Shown here piece by piece: positions 35,501-48,029 of a stretch of DNA of 60,000 bases. Below the pieces are notes generated by a model. The model did not search any database. It worked only from the letters and a program-made list of their open reading frames with translations, and was not told the DNA's origin. The stretch's first letter is position 1; each line of letters begins with the position of its first letter. The position numbers and the translations under genes were made by a program. Source of the stretch: Acanthaster planci (lineage: Eukaryota > Echinodermata > Asteroidea > Valvatida > Acanthasteridae); the NCBI RefSeq assembly GCF_001949145.1, contig NW_019091391.1:1659445-1719444 (forward strand), written 5' to 3'.

Positions 35501-38399
35501 CGAGAGGGGGAGACAAGCGTCGGCTGGGTCCATTGGGAGCGTTTATGACGAGAATATGACGAGAAGTGAAAAAAAACGGCCCGGGTGTGGTTTTGAAAAG
35601 TGGCACCGGCAAGTCTCAGGGAGGAGATAATAACGCTGCAGCCTCGAGAAGGAGCCCGGTAAGGTTGAGCTCCCCGCGGCTCTGCTGATGATCCAAGGTT
35701 GAAAGATGATATAAGTCCGAGGGTTTCGTGGGTATCCCCCCTTCCCTTTTTCCCCTTCGTCTTTCCTCCTTCTACGTCGATCCCAATTGATTGTCTGCAA
35801 TTTGCCTCCATAATAGCCGGCGTGTAACGCCGTCACGTCGCATTATGCAGTTGTCAGAGTCAAAGATGACGCGATCGAGGGGAAAACCGCGGAAGTCGGT
35901 GCTCATTATCCGCTGTCGATCCGGATCTAGAGTGCCGATGGATTTTTAAAAGCGACCAACATGATCATCTCGTCTTCTGTCTCTTTTTCGCGCTCATCCT
36001 CACCGGGCAACCAGTTAGGAATTAACGCTCACAGTAGGGGGCGCGTGAGACACACGCTTCGCCGAGTAATTATACTCGGGGGTAATGTAGTTCTGTCATT
36101 AGTGTGTTGTCACCACGCATTGAACAGAATTCCTTGGCCTATCAGCCGAAGGATGTAAATTAAAAACTCATTTGTCTCAATTATGATTGAAAGTAAAGCC
36201 ACATAATCCTCTATGGGTCGTGGTCGCTATTTGCTCATTATGTTGTCAGCGCGTATGTTTTTCGCGCATGTTGGTCAAATGCATTGTCTTTAATTATTTT
36301 CACAGACGGGAAAGGTGTTTGAGTCCATTTCTTTTGAAATGGAAGCTCACCGCCTTTTTTAACAAACAGAAGAAAAATATCGCAGTATATGCCTGAGACT
36401 GACTTGCACATTATATTTTTCGTCATAATAGCCTCTGTGACGTATTTAAATGGCATAGGCCGCTCACAGCCGTCATAAAAGGATCGTTTGTTCACTAGAA
36501 TGATCGTTGAGTCCGGGTTCTTTGTGTATTTCAATGCAGTTTGCTATGTGGATAAGTCTCTCGGTACAAAATGCTAACATCCGTCGTGCCACGGAGCTTA
36601 TTGGATCTTGACATGGGCAGAGGAGAGCATTTAGTCACTGATTGCCCAATCAAGGACATCTTGAGGTTCAAGACGAAGGGTTAATAATATGAGCACCATG
36701 CTGACCGCATATGAGATCTGTCAAAGGCATGACGATATTGTCCTACTGGAAGTTAGTTACCGCTGTACGATGTTTTCCTTAATGCATTAGTGCGGTGCTA
36801 TGTGTGGATGAATTTCTGTAGAATAGTGTCCCCTTTGCATATTCGCACATGTGAAGTTCATATGCTTTACAGAGAGGCATATAAAAAAATAAATGATTAA
36901 ATGGTAATTTTCTTGCTGAATATTTTTGCTTTTTCCGTATAAATGAAGTCGTTAAGGTACTCACAAAGGTTGCTTAGTAATACATTATATGGAGTTATGA
37001 AAACGCAAAAAGTTTAAAATAATAAATGTAATATATTTTGTATGTGTCGTTTTGGCCGTCCTTACGAATGTACTAGATTGACTCTAAAAAAGCAGTTATG
37101 TTTCGATAATGTGCGATTTTTACATATATAAAAATGTGATCATTTACGTAATTGAGTAATGTATTTGTTTTTCAGGCTGTGTTGAAAATTTATCCTGACA
37201 TTTTGTTCCGGGGGAAAATTGTAGCCCACATGTTAACGGAGCTCAGGGAGGAAACGGCGGGCACCAGACGGAACGGTTTTTGTGCATGTGTGTGTGAACA
37301 GGCTGCAGTTGTGTGCGGCAACTCTCCGGGGCCGGCCTATAAGTGGAGGCGTTTGTACGCATGCACCAAGAAAAACAAGAAAGGGGCAATGGGTGAGATC
37401 CGGAATTATCGCAGTGGAAAATATGGGAGCCTCCGGCTGTTAACTCTGCACTTGATCTTAGCTGGGGACTATTTTTCATTAATAACTCTTCCCTCCTCAA
37501 CTGGATTCCAAGGCTTTGATGCTCAATTTATTCATGTGTAGGGGGCTGGCCGGTAAATATCGCCAATCGCAGAGTCTTTGCCTCGTGGGTGTGTGTATGC
37601 GTGGGGGAGGGTGTAAGGGGGGCCGGTGACGGGCTTCTTCGGAGCTTTTAAGCCTCGAACGCGCCGCTTGATAAATCACTCTTCAATTATCCATGATTTC
37701 TGGCCGAGTGTTTAGCGTTCTATTTAATTAGGATATAAATTCAGGGTGTGGGGTTGTGATTGATGGTTGCTTCGCACGCGTGGCTTGACGTATTGCTTTT
37801 CACTTTCACTCCTAAGTCTTTCCCAGTCCTGGAAAAAAACAGATCTTGGAGTGGAGCAGCATCGTTTATGTGTGCTTCATGAACACACCAAACGAGACGT
37901 GAATGGTCGTACTTTTTAACGTTCAGCGAGCTTGCTAACAAATCGTTAAAAAGTTTGAAACCTTAGCGCACTTGATGAAACTTAAAATATCCTCGTCTTG
38001 CAGTAAATCTAAACATTGCAACGTCGGCAACGAATATTTAAATCACTCGTATCTTCCCTTCTGAGCCCCGTTTTGCCTTGCTGCTAAGTGTCCAATTGGG
38101 ATGCACTCAAAATACGAAAATGTACATCAACTTCGAGTTCAGGTTTTTAAGACGGGCAGGGCATTCGCATTTTTAACCTGATTAGGGGATCGAATGCTGT
38201 GTGGTGAATTTGGTTTTCGGTCAGTTTGGATTTTTTTCTTTCAGTCTGCGAAGACGAGACATTTCTTGTCGTCTTACCTGTTGCTCGTTGCGTTTTCTGT
38301 CTTCCAAGCTTTCGTGTATAATGATAATAATTTGGTTTCATTTCAAGTAAAGAATTCATTTGTTAATAAGAATTCAGTTCATTTTGTTTCTGCTGTTCC
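32582..38399. other. no gene seen; several complex GC-balanced blocks
   Basis: No supported gene. Blocks at about 33190-33440, 33990-34280, 35470-35880 and 37420-37740 have mixed composition and dense candidate sites, for example ATGCAAAC and TTTGCATG near 33250 and 33306, and GATAATAACG near 35625. They read like noncoding constrained DNA, but this needs a cross-species comparison. The 129-codon frame at 37152-37541 is preceded by a splice-acceptor-like TTTGTTTTTCAG but has no recognisable domain. Confidence 0.4.
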
Positions 38400-38600
38400 T
38401 ATGCTGTCATCTGTCTTGTCTGGGTCCCCGTCTTCCCGTCTACCGGGAGCCATCGCTGAACACTCGTCTGTCATCTGGGGCAGTGTGAAGTCTGTCTGCC
38501 AGTCTACTAGTACTGCATCCAGAGAGTGCATACTCTGTCGCTGCATGAGGCCGACTGTCTGTCTGGCAGTCCATCTGTCTACATGTCTTCTGACCACTGA
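38400..38600 (+). repeat. degenerate CTGTC/TCTG-rich stretch
   Basis: TCTGTC, GTCTG and CTGTCTGTC words recur irregularly across about 200 bases. It looks like an eroded short-period repeat. The 144-codon serine- and cysteine-rich frame over it is a product of that composition. Confidence 0.4.
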
Positions 38601-39480
38601 AGGGCTTTGGTTTCTCAGTGAAAGGTAGAATAGTTCATTTTCTCCAAATATTTCAAATATATACTTCTTTGTTTGGCCTACAAAGTATTTGCTATTTTAT
38701 TGTTTCATATTATCATTATCATTATACTCTATGGGCCATTCTACATAAATTTCGTATGTCTGAATGTATTGCTGGCATCTCTCATTTATCACTGTGGCTC
38801 GAAAATACGTCCAAAATCATTTCCGAAATTCCCGCTCTGTTTAGTCGGAATCCAACCAAATTCCGCAGTTTCCGCCTTCCAGCCCAGTTTCTCAGGTTGT
38901 TGTGTGAGCTCTTGCCAGTGATCAATAAACTAACCAACAGTACACATAGCGACGAAGAGAGCCTCTTAAATCAATGGTAAGGTCCATGCCTCTTTCTCGG
39001 GTCATATTATTCTAGCAACGGGTCCTGTGTACCTCCAGAGCGTGCCAAGACATTGACCAAGTCCTCGCTGGATTTCCGATGCGATAGCACGGGCTGAAAT
39101 TATCATCAAGGCCCTTGCGATATCCTGCCCACCTTACATAATACAGCTGCATTTGTAGGTCTGTGATATCGCTCCCCCAGAAAACCTAGTCCAGTGATAT
39201 TTCGGGTTGAAATCTCAGCACTAGATAACTCCATCCTTCAACCGATAAACACCTTGATGTTCCCTGCTTGTAATTGAAAAAAGGCTCTTCATGTGTGTTA
39301 TTCTTCCGCACCGCCCTGTCACGAGTCTTTTTACACGACGTAGGCAGGTGTCGGTCGACGTGTTTAGCCCCGTGTAGCGCGCCCAGGACAGGGCTAGTGT
39401 AAGCGGAATCTATCAGGGGGATAGAGAACGGCTGCTGGCGCTCGATCAGATGGATGTTTACCAAGCCATTGGCTAGTCAC
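38601..39480. other. no gene seen
   Basis: AT-rich at first, then mixed. Overlapping frames without domains. Confidence 0.45.
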
Positions 39481-39830
39481 TGATGCCCTGCTACTCCAGT
39501 GGGAGAGACGAAGAAGGGGACGGAGTGGGAGGCTTGTGGAAAGACAAGAGCCGAGGCACTGTGTAAAGAGGCGACCAACGATGGATAGGCTGCCTACTGG
39601 AAACGGGGCCCCGGCTGTGGACAGAGCAGCGCTGATTGTTTCACGAGAGAGACAGATCGCAAGAGAGATGTATACCAAAGGCAAACAGGGAGGCAGATGA
39701 GGAAGGACAGAACTTGGGGCCGGGAGCTAACGAAAGACAAACTCAACTTTATGAGGACAGTTGAGAGAGCCCCGACGAGGTTGAGACTTTGGAGAAAAGT
39801 TAAAAAAAAAAGAGAGACTCAGAAGCAGCT
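39481..39830 (+). other. purine-rich strand-asymmetric block
   Basis: For about 350 bases the plus strand is strongly enriched in A and G (GAGAGACAGATCGCAAGAGAG and similar), without a fixed period. Such asymmetry occurs in eroded GA repeats and in some transcribed regions. No frame or RNA family was recognised. Confidence 0.4.
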
Positions 39831-42800
39831 TTAATGAATAGTTGACAATATTCTCAAATGACTTCCAATCGAATTTACTGACAAGTTGTCAAGTCTATTA
39901 ATTTGGATTATTTGTATTATCAAGCTGAATTAAACTTACTCAAGTTCTCCGTTGAATGAAATTTGTTCATCAGTCAGTGATTTGAATTCCAGGCAGATTA
40001 AACTTCATAGAAGATTGGCGGGAAATCAAGCTGTTTTCTGGCGCTCAGTAACTTAATCGATAAAATCTTGCTCACCTTTTGAGAGGCAGATTGTTCAGCG
40101 CTATAATGCACCCCTGCCTAAACTTCGCTACAAGCATGCAAGGTGCAGGATTTCAAACGCTTTTTAGCAAATGAAGCCGTATCTTGACAAGGATGCACAC
40201 TGGAAAGATTTTGCGTCTCGCAGAAGTGGGGGAAAAGCTTCAAATCGACAAAAACATCGGGGATATATTTTTTTTCTCCTGGTAAAAAAGAAGGAGCACA
40301 AGGACAAGGGCTCGGGACGAACTTAATTGACCTAGATTGGGCCCAATTCGACCTTTCGAGAAATTGCGGCTCGCTTCACCTACTTTTCGCTGGTATCCAT
40401 GGCAACCATGCCCATCGCTGTACTTTTGGATTGTTGACACTTCTCTGCGTGGTTAGTCTCAATCTGTCTGTCTTCCGGCTTCGCTATTTATTTCTCGGCA
40501 TGTTCTTCGCACATGTCCTTCTTTCCTCTACAGCATTTCTGCATCCTCGTCTCCGCGGTACAAAAGGTCCGTCGAGGTTTGCTTATCTCTCTGTCTTGCC
40601 ATTTGCTCGCTCAAGCCTTTGGGAGAAACTACAAACTGTAATCTTCGGTTTTTAAGCATGTATCAAATATGTGACTGAGTGTTGCTTTGAGACAGCTGTG
40701 TTCATACATAATTATTCAGCATGCTGGTGTCTTTTCCATGTCGCACATTTTAACAACCCCCCCCCGCAGCATTTTCAGCTGTTCTGGTCCGGCTGAAACG
40801 AATCAAATTGAAGTCAAGTTGACTCGATTTGTTACCAGCCTAGCTTCAAGTGCTTCTCAGCTTCGAAATGCGGTGAAATGAGATACATTTTTTTCTTTTA
40901 CAGGTGTTAATTTAATTACAGAATCCATTTTCTTGTGTGCTTTCTTGATTTTCAGAGCACTGGCGCCAACAGGGACAAGCATGCGGAAAATTAATTTCCA
41001 CACTCCTAGCCTTCCCAAAAATATATAGGCCTTAAGATCGGTTGACATGGCCTTCGCCTGACCCCGGGGAATCAAACAATAAAACCCATTCACTCCAACG
41101 TGCATGACCACAAATTTCAAGTGAGAAAAATATAAACTCCCTCGCTTAATACATCTCCCCCTGGAGCATGCGATAAGTGCCAAGCCAGGGCTCAGCTCCC
41201 CTCTCTCTGTCTTATGCCAGAATTCTATTAGAACCCATGGGCTCGGGGGATGCCACGTCGATACAGCACGCCCGGGGAGCCTTCCGTCATTAGAAGTCCA
41301 ATTATCCCAGCGGGTGAAAAGGAAGAAATCGGCATACTTTTGTTGTCCGTGTCTTTTAACCGTCCAGTGTGAGAACAGAGATCGTGGATAGAGGGGTAGC
41401 GGAACACTCGTGTTTCTTGCCCGTAGGCACCGCGTAGGGTGCTGCATATGTAATTCCCGGGAGATAACTACATCGCGCCTGACCACGTGTATTTCTCCCC
41501 CGACTAAACATCGACGCGGATTACACTCTCATATTTCGGTCCGAATCAATCATTATCGATGTTTGCTCCCCCCACCCCGAAACCGAATGGCATACGAAAA
41601 ATCATCAGTTTTTCTTCCATTCTTGCGTATGTGATTTTTTTCCCTGCTCCTGTTCTCCGCTCAGGGGCGAGTCTGGCAGAAAATTAGCGCAATTAACCGA
41701 TTCTTTGATAATCGGCGGCTGTGTTTGTCACGCTGAGCGACAACATTTGCATTGGTAGGTGAGTCACAAAGTGTCGTCTGCGCGCGGGCCGCGCCGCGTC
41801 CAGCGGTTTCCGCCTCCCTTATCATGAGCCACCACCGCCTTGGCGCCTAAAATTAAAAGTGGTAAATTCACCTTGAATCGGGCATTGTTTGGAGAGGACG
41901 GTTGACCGGTGTCATCCAGGCACAGAGCCTCTGAAGCGACCATAGATGATATGCTCCATATTTGCTTTACCAATTCCTGGATTATTATTTACCGACTGGT
42001 GGGGGGGGGGTGGCGGAATCCGGTGATGCCCCAGACCGCGGCCCGGACTGTGTGGCCATGATTACGAAAGCTTGAGACAATATATCAAAACGTCGCAAGT
42101 TTTTCTCTTTTGTCTATGCCCAACGGCGCATTTTAGCGGGATCAACGTCTGGGACCAAGTGACAAGGGGCTTACAGGTGTCGATTTTTTTCATTTCATTC
42201 AGAAACGGAGAAACGAGCCCTGCAGCCAGTTACAAGCTTAAAAGGGTAGAGCGATGAATTTTTAAGAGAATTGGGCTCGATGCCACGTTCTCAGTAACCA
42301 CACGTATTTAATGACTATCAAAGGTTAAACAAGCGTCAAAGGTTACAAGGCATAGGTTACCTTTTCACCTCACAAGAAAGGAGGTTAATATCTCAGAGTT
42401 CAATTTTTGCCGTAAAATATGTATTATGCTTAATGAGCCCTGTTGCACCGTCGTATGGGCAACAGGGACAAACATGTGCTAACCTGATTTCTGAGTGAAA
42501 CAGTCGATGTTGATCACGTCTATCTCACGCCTACGCCTTCCACCTGTTCCAGAAAGGTATACACTTGCTCTTTTTTCAGGGGGTGGGGCTTTTTACTTGC
42601 TCTTGCAACAAATCTCATCATTTGGAATCTCCACTGCTCTCAATTAGCTGAGGGGCATGCCCGACAGAAGCCTGTGGGAAATACAAGGGCAGGTTTGTTG
42701 CCTGTTTACGGGTTTTTGAAGTTCCGAGGATGCGGAAGTCCTCCTTGAAAGTGAACGTGATGTCTCAACGCCTAACCCTCAGTCACGTAAAAGTCTCATT

Positions 42801-44095
42801 ATTTCCGCTCTCATACTCCCGTTCAATCCATTCGTGACCGGCGCAGACCGTACATCACTGCCGCTTAATGTGCAGGTTCGGGCGAATGCACGAGCCATTT
42901 TGCGGCGAAGGCTATCTGGACCTACCTTCCATGCCATAACCCCAACATGTACTTCACTAATTTCACCTGTGATGGAGAGAAACAGAAGAGGAGAATAAAA
43001 TGATGCATCGCTTAATGAAATTGCTAAGTCTTTATCGGTTCCTTAAAGGGTGGCATAAATTTCATTGGCTTGTGTGTCTTGCTGAAACAATTTCAGCACA
43101 GAGTTATCGCCAACGTGCGTGATCCACTTACATCAACAAGCATATGACGTCACATGCATAATCCTGGAGATAATATATAGTGCCTGTTGACTGAATACTT
43201 CAGCAGATTGAAACAGGGTGTCGTGTTTGCTGTATTTGGTTATTTTCTTTCATTTTACAGCTAATGTGTTCCTTAGATAAATGAGGTGGACGGACGATTT
43301 GTTGTTAGATTCCGTTTGTATTGCTGCGTCCACGCAAACAGAATGTGTCGTGGATGAAGAGTGCCCAACTGTATGGCAAGCCTAAGGGGAGCCACCTTTT
43401 AGAATCTCTGAATGGATTGTGGCAATTTAACAACGAACAAGTTCGCACTCGCCCTTACTTTCCTTCCCTCATCTTAGCGCCCGTGTCAAGCCATTCTTCA
43501 ACTTGACAAGAAACGCACTCTTAACTTTCAAGCGGGATTCCCTGCACTATAAAAAACCTAAAACAAAGTGCCCCCCCCTTCTAAACATTGAACACGAACT
43601 CCCCCAAGAACCCCTCACTCCAGCTCCGGAAAGGAATTGTTCAAGCCCGTTCTCTGGTGCATTGGCCAAAGCCAGTCAGAAGTGGCCGCTCGCGGGGGTT
43701 GAGCCTCCCAGTAAACCGCTCCGCGCGGCACTTGAGGAGCGTCTTCAGCGAGCGTGTAAGGACTTTCCGCAATCCTTGTCGGTAATTTCAAGGGTTGTGC
43801 AGCGTCGATGATGGGTGAGGCGCGGTGAGCGCACGACGGCCCTCCACTTTTTTTTGCATCGGTGATGTAGCCGGGTGGGTAAACGACTTCAAGTGACTGT
43901 GTGACGTCAGAAGGTGCCTCATGCATACTGCAGTGTTAGAACGGCGCCACCAACATCGTAGACTATTATGCTCTGGTGTCAAAGTCAGCTGAATATTCGC
44001 CTCCTGTGCCATTCTTTGGTAATGCTTTCATGCATGTTGATGTTTAGATGCTGAAAAATTGCTCGTCGTGTTGGCAGATGCTTGAACAATACGGG
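39831..44095. other. no gene seen; candidate regulatory patches
   Basis: A 209-codon minus frame at 40857-41486 has no domain. CpG-richer, complex patches occur at about 41215-41290 and 41760-41960. G10 lies at 42001-42010 and C9 at 40757-40765. TCAAAGGTTA occurs twice in the same orientation near 42318 and 42336. About 43500-43810 is GC-rich with a TATAAAAAA string at 43549 but no supported start site. Confidence 0.4.
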
Positions 44096-44245
44096 CACAA
44101 TAGTGCGCCTCCAAGAGCTTGCAACGCATTCAACAATCACAGTGCGCAAAACCTGTCGACCCTTTCCAGACGCGTATTGGGTCGAAAGATTTCACGCACT
44201 GCGATTGGGCAACGCGTTGCAACCTTTGGGAGGCACACTATTGTG
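44096..44245. mobile_element. MITE family D, full foldback copy
   Basis: The left arm CACAATAGTGCGCCTCCAAG and following CTTGCAACGC mirror the right arm across 150 bp (complement of the right end: CACAATAGTGTGCCTCC). The arms continue through CAATCACAGTGCG. The centre holds CTGTCGACCCTTTCC and TTGGGTCGAAAG. It is nearly palindromic end to end, has no coding capacity, and shares sequence with 52722-52856 and 18974-19031. Confidence 0.85.
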
Positions 44246-45584
44246 AAACGCTCGTTTTATGTTAGATTGTAGTCTTCAGCCTCCAACAGCACCTCATTGG
44301 GAAAACTGAAGCATGCACTTTTGTAGGTGTAGAACCCTTCCATCGTATGAAACAGGTCACATGTGTACCCGCGAGGTAAGTACTCTAACTTGATATCTGA
44401 TTCCTGCCCCCTTTTTGAATCCCAGAAAACGCCAATTGAGGACGAGAATCGGATTCGCTTCTAGCTCACTTGTACTTTACTCTGGTTACTATGCTGCAAT
44501 GCACTTATTTAACAAAGCGTGCAAGAATTAACAGCGCAGTGAACTTGGGAAGTTCGAGTGCCCTCATTCGTCAAAAATAATTGGGCTATAGCGCCCTCGT
44601 TAGCTCGCACACGGAAGCCACACCTGACTGCTTTTAGGAGGACCGGTCTCTTCCGCATCAACTGTCACGTGCTCGAAGAACGTGACGCCCAATCCAAAGT
44701 TTATTCATAATTGGCCATGTATAGCAACGTGCGTGAACGGTAATTCAGTGTTGGTGACGAGCACTGGAGTTCAGCAAGCAATCCATAACGAACTGACCGG
44801 AAGAAGGCTAAGTGTCCACCATCATCGAGGCTTTTATTTCATTAAGAAGTGAACTATTAACCCGGAATGACAAGACTGTTAAGGAGCTAGGGACCCATTT
44901 ATACCGGAAAGCCGTTGCCAAACAGTCACCACAGTGCTATGGGCGTACGACTTGAAGTTTGAACATCCTACTCTAGAGTTGTACGGGGAAATTATAACCG
45001 ATGAAACTTTCATGAGGTGTCCGTCGTGCACTCGTCAAGATGTTGCAAATCTCTATAGGAAAATGCACGAAGATACCCACATCTGCGCAAGTTAAACATG
45101 TCCCAATTACAGCTTTTACCTACAAGTATTGAGCTGTGCCACATACACACAATACATTCAGATTTCACTCCCGTCTCGGTGGAAACCAGATTTTAAATCT
45201 GAAATTTACTTTCCCGGAGGAATCGAACATACTGTGGGGGATTATTTTGACATTCACAGAGCGGGCTATTTACCTTCGTCTGTCTCATGCATCGTGGTCT
45301 AGTCCTTCACATTAACTGGCTAATGCGCTGCGCCTGTCGCCTTCTCCTTCAGCTCGCGTTGGGGAAGATGAATTATAAATGAGGCGAGTTGATGTATGTT
45401 GCGGTGTAGCGAAGGCACGCACTGTGACTTGAAAGATGCCTCTGTTCGTGCAGTATATGGTGCCGTGGACTGTTCTAGGTATAAAGCCTCTTATGGATGG
45501 TGTTAAAGATGATGAACTTTCAGGGGTGTTAAAATCAGCTGACATCGCGCCAATCTGTGGGGATTTATAACAACGTATGGTTTG
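44246..45584. other. no gene seen
   Basis: No supported gene. A 15-base palindrome CAGATTTTAAATCTG lies near 45187. Confidence 0.45.
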
Positions 45585-45912
45585 GTGTTATGGCGGTGTT
45601 GGTGAGTTAGTTATCGTGGTGAATATTAAACACTGGTGATGCGGTGAAGGTGATAATGATGGTGCTGGAGGTGAAAAAGCTGTGTTCGGTGATGCTGATG
45701 AAAGTGGTGAGATATGACTGTGCGCATGACGGTGCTGATGGTGAAAATGGCCAGGATGACCATTGGTGAGACACTGGTGATGAAGATGGTGATGATTGGG
45801 GTGATCTCGTTGGTGGTGCTAATGATGGTAATGCATGCAGTGGTGAAGGTAGTGACAGAGCCGTTGTGGTGATGGTGAAGATGGTGATAGGACGATGATG
45901 GAGTGATAATAT
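45585..45912 (+). repeat. imperfect GRTGRT minisatellite
   Basis: GGTGAT, GATGGTG, GGTGATGATG and variants recur over about 330 bases on the plus strand, and C is almost absent in the densest parts. No exact period is kept. The opposite-strand frame rich in Ser, Thr, Pro and His is a consequence of the repeat. Confidence 0.8.
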
Positions 45913-46089
45913 CACCGATGCCTTTATACCATGTCTGTAAGTCTGTGGGGCTGCTTCCAACACTACACGTGCGTTTCGAAAGGTCATTCGGTCACGACGA
46001 ACAAGCCCAAATGGTGACGTCTTTAACAAGGAAAACAAAATGCATTCGAACACTTCACAGTTAGCACAATAAATAACTCATTTTCCCCC

Positions 46090-46400
46090 TTCCCAGTGGC
46101 GTGGCCCCGTCGCCCCTCGAATTGGCCAATTTTTCATTCTCACCGGGGCCGGGGCGACCGTGTGATGTCCCGCAACGGGGGCCAAGGGACGCACTGGCCC
46201 GGGCGAGCCGCCGCGACTTGCCGCGGCGAAAATCGGGGTAATTGCCTAATTACAGCCGGTTCGGGTATGGGGTTCCCCGTCCCGGGGGGACAGCCGTGGA
46301 TTGAGCGGGCGTGTTGGCAGGATTCCCCCGGGTGTAAAAGTAGATGGCAGCCCCGCGTTAACGCGCCGGTCGAAAATGAGCCCAATTATATTACCGGCAT
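46090..46400. promoter_or_regulatory. CpG island, candidate promoter or enhancer
   Basis: Roughly 300 bases hold more than thirty CpGs, including GCCGCCGCGACTTGCCGCGG and GCGTTAACGCGCCGG. Near 46122 ATTGGCCAAT places two CCAAT boxes head to head. Near 46239 TAATTG and TAATTA sit six to seven bases apart in an AT island. The contrast with flanks and these motifs suggest a regulatory element or promoter. The 203-codon frame across it (46096-46707) is expected from GC-rich DNA and is not called a gene. Confidence 0.45.
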
Positions 46401-47401
46401 CCCCGGACCCCTGTTTTTCAAACAGTATCAAGGCCGAAATGCACGACTATTTTGTAGCATGGCTGGCGCAGACTCGTCCCCAGATTCTGTGCAAGGGGGT
46501 CGTGTGCTCAATTTACCCCTTGCAGGGATTGCCTGCTTAAAGACCTTTCATGTACAAAAAAACACACCTCCGTGTGGTCACGGTCACTTCGTTGGGGGCA
46601 CACCCAGCCCAGGTCAGCCTGATCACATGACGTTCAAAGACAACCAAGACCCCCCCCACACATACACACCAGTTCAGCTTCAAAAACATGTTAAAAGGTT
46701 TTGGTAATAAATGTGTGGACATACACGTCAGGAATAGCAGAGTGCGCGCCCACTCGACTATTATCGAGATGATAAATAATAAAAGCAATCATCGGGCTGA
46801 GCGAAATAAAAAAAAAAACCCGGCGGCGGCTTTCATGTCGTCAGCGGCCTTCGCTTCGAGGGTTCATGACTCGCAGGAAAAAAAAAACTGAAGTGGCGAT
46901 AATGACAAGGGGTATGATAACCAGCGCTAGATGGAAAACAGGATAACATGCCAACATTACTGTTGCTTTTTTCTTCACCTCAAGAAAGACTGATGTGCCG
47001 TCAATGTTCGAATGGTGACCCGAGGCAGTCAGAGCTGATGGGCGGCATGGTCGGGCCGTTTTCACTCGCCAGTTTTAAGAGCGAGTCAATTTCAGTCGAT
47101 GGCGATGTACCCACATGGAGCTCTTAAAGACAGCGGATGTTTGTTAAGCTATTGCCAGCGCACTGTGAGCATGGGCATCACGCTTTATAGATGCTGTCAG
47201 AATGTACAGTTTTGAAAGCGTACCGTGTTTATTTAACTGATTTACTATCGTAAATATAAACCTTGGAAGGAACAACTTAACACCGCTCTAAGTTTTCCTT
47301 TTCAGTGATAACTGAAACGCATCCCTTTCCCTTTGAATTACTCAGAAGGTATTCCTATGGCGTCTTGAAATTTGCCTTTTGCATGAGCTGTTACACAGAC
47401 T
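46401..47401. other. no gene seen
   Basis: No supported gene. A C7 run lies near 46651 and A-rich runs near 46808 and 46879. Confidence 0.45.
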
Positions 47402-48029
47402 GTCTGCTAAATAAAAGTAGATTCTGTTGTCAATTGGTATTACAAAAGTTGCTAGTTTGGGACACTACATTCTACTCTCAATTTTTCTCTCTATACTAAC
47501 AGGAGATTCTTATGGAAGTATGTTTAGGACATGGTAAGACAAAAATTAATTCGCACGTATGGATTACTATTTTGTACGTGCGGATTACTATTTTGTATAA
47601 ACGGTTTGTAAATAATGATCCTAGGCACTTGGTGCATTCCAAATTTCGCCTTGAGCAGAAGTATCCTCGTATTGGTTGAAAAGAGCCGTGCTGGTTGTTT
47701 TGTTGGTACGGCCAGACGCGTACAACGTATGTATCTCATAGTCCTTCGGAAACCATCAAAGTGAACTTCCTACCAAAGAAGCCTCCTTTGCAAGGAAATC
47801 GCGCCCTCTCTTGGTCCCGCTCGGATCCAATGAACTGAAGCTTAGTCATGCAATGTAACATGTTGATTACTAATCCATACGTACGAAAAAACAATCCGTA
47901 CCTACGAATTAAATTTTTTTCTTACCATGTCCTTAATACGCTTCCATAAGAATCTCCTGTTATATACAGAGAAAAACTGACGGTAGAATGTGCTTTCCCA
48001 AAACATCAACTTACTGTTATTTAACAGAC
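47402..48029. mobile_element. long inverted repeat, probable foldback or long-TIR element
   Basis: The left arm (about 47402-47595) and the complement of the right arm (about 47866-48029) share ACAGGAGATTCTTATGGAAG, GACATGGTAAGA, ACATTCTAC, TTTTTCTCT and a CGTATGGATTA block. A 29-base segment is present only in the left arm. The spacer is about 270 bp and shows no transposase. The arms explain the similar peptides (RRFLWK) that appear in plus and minus frames. Outer boundaries and any target duplication are not clear. Confidence 0.7.

Noticed and set aside
37152-37541. Possible terminal exon after TTTGTTTTTCAG
   Set aside because: No domain or upstream exon was found. Pyrimidine-AG strings are frequent in this sequence.
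40857-41486. 209-codon minus-strand frame
   Set aside because: No domain or signal, no splice context, and composition like its neighbours.
45607-46053. 148-codon Ser/Thr/Pro/His-rich minus frame
   Set aside because: Produced by the GRTGRT minisatellite on the other strand.
46096-46707. 203-codon plus-strand frame
   Set aside because: It lies over a CpG island where stop codons are rare. The opposite strand is also largely open, and the protein is low in recognisable features.
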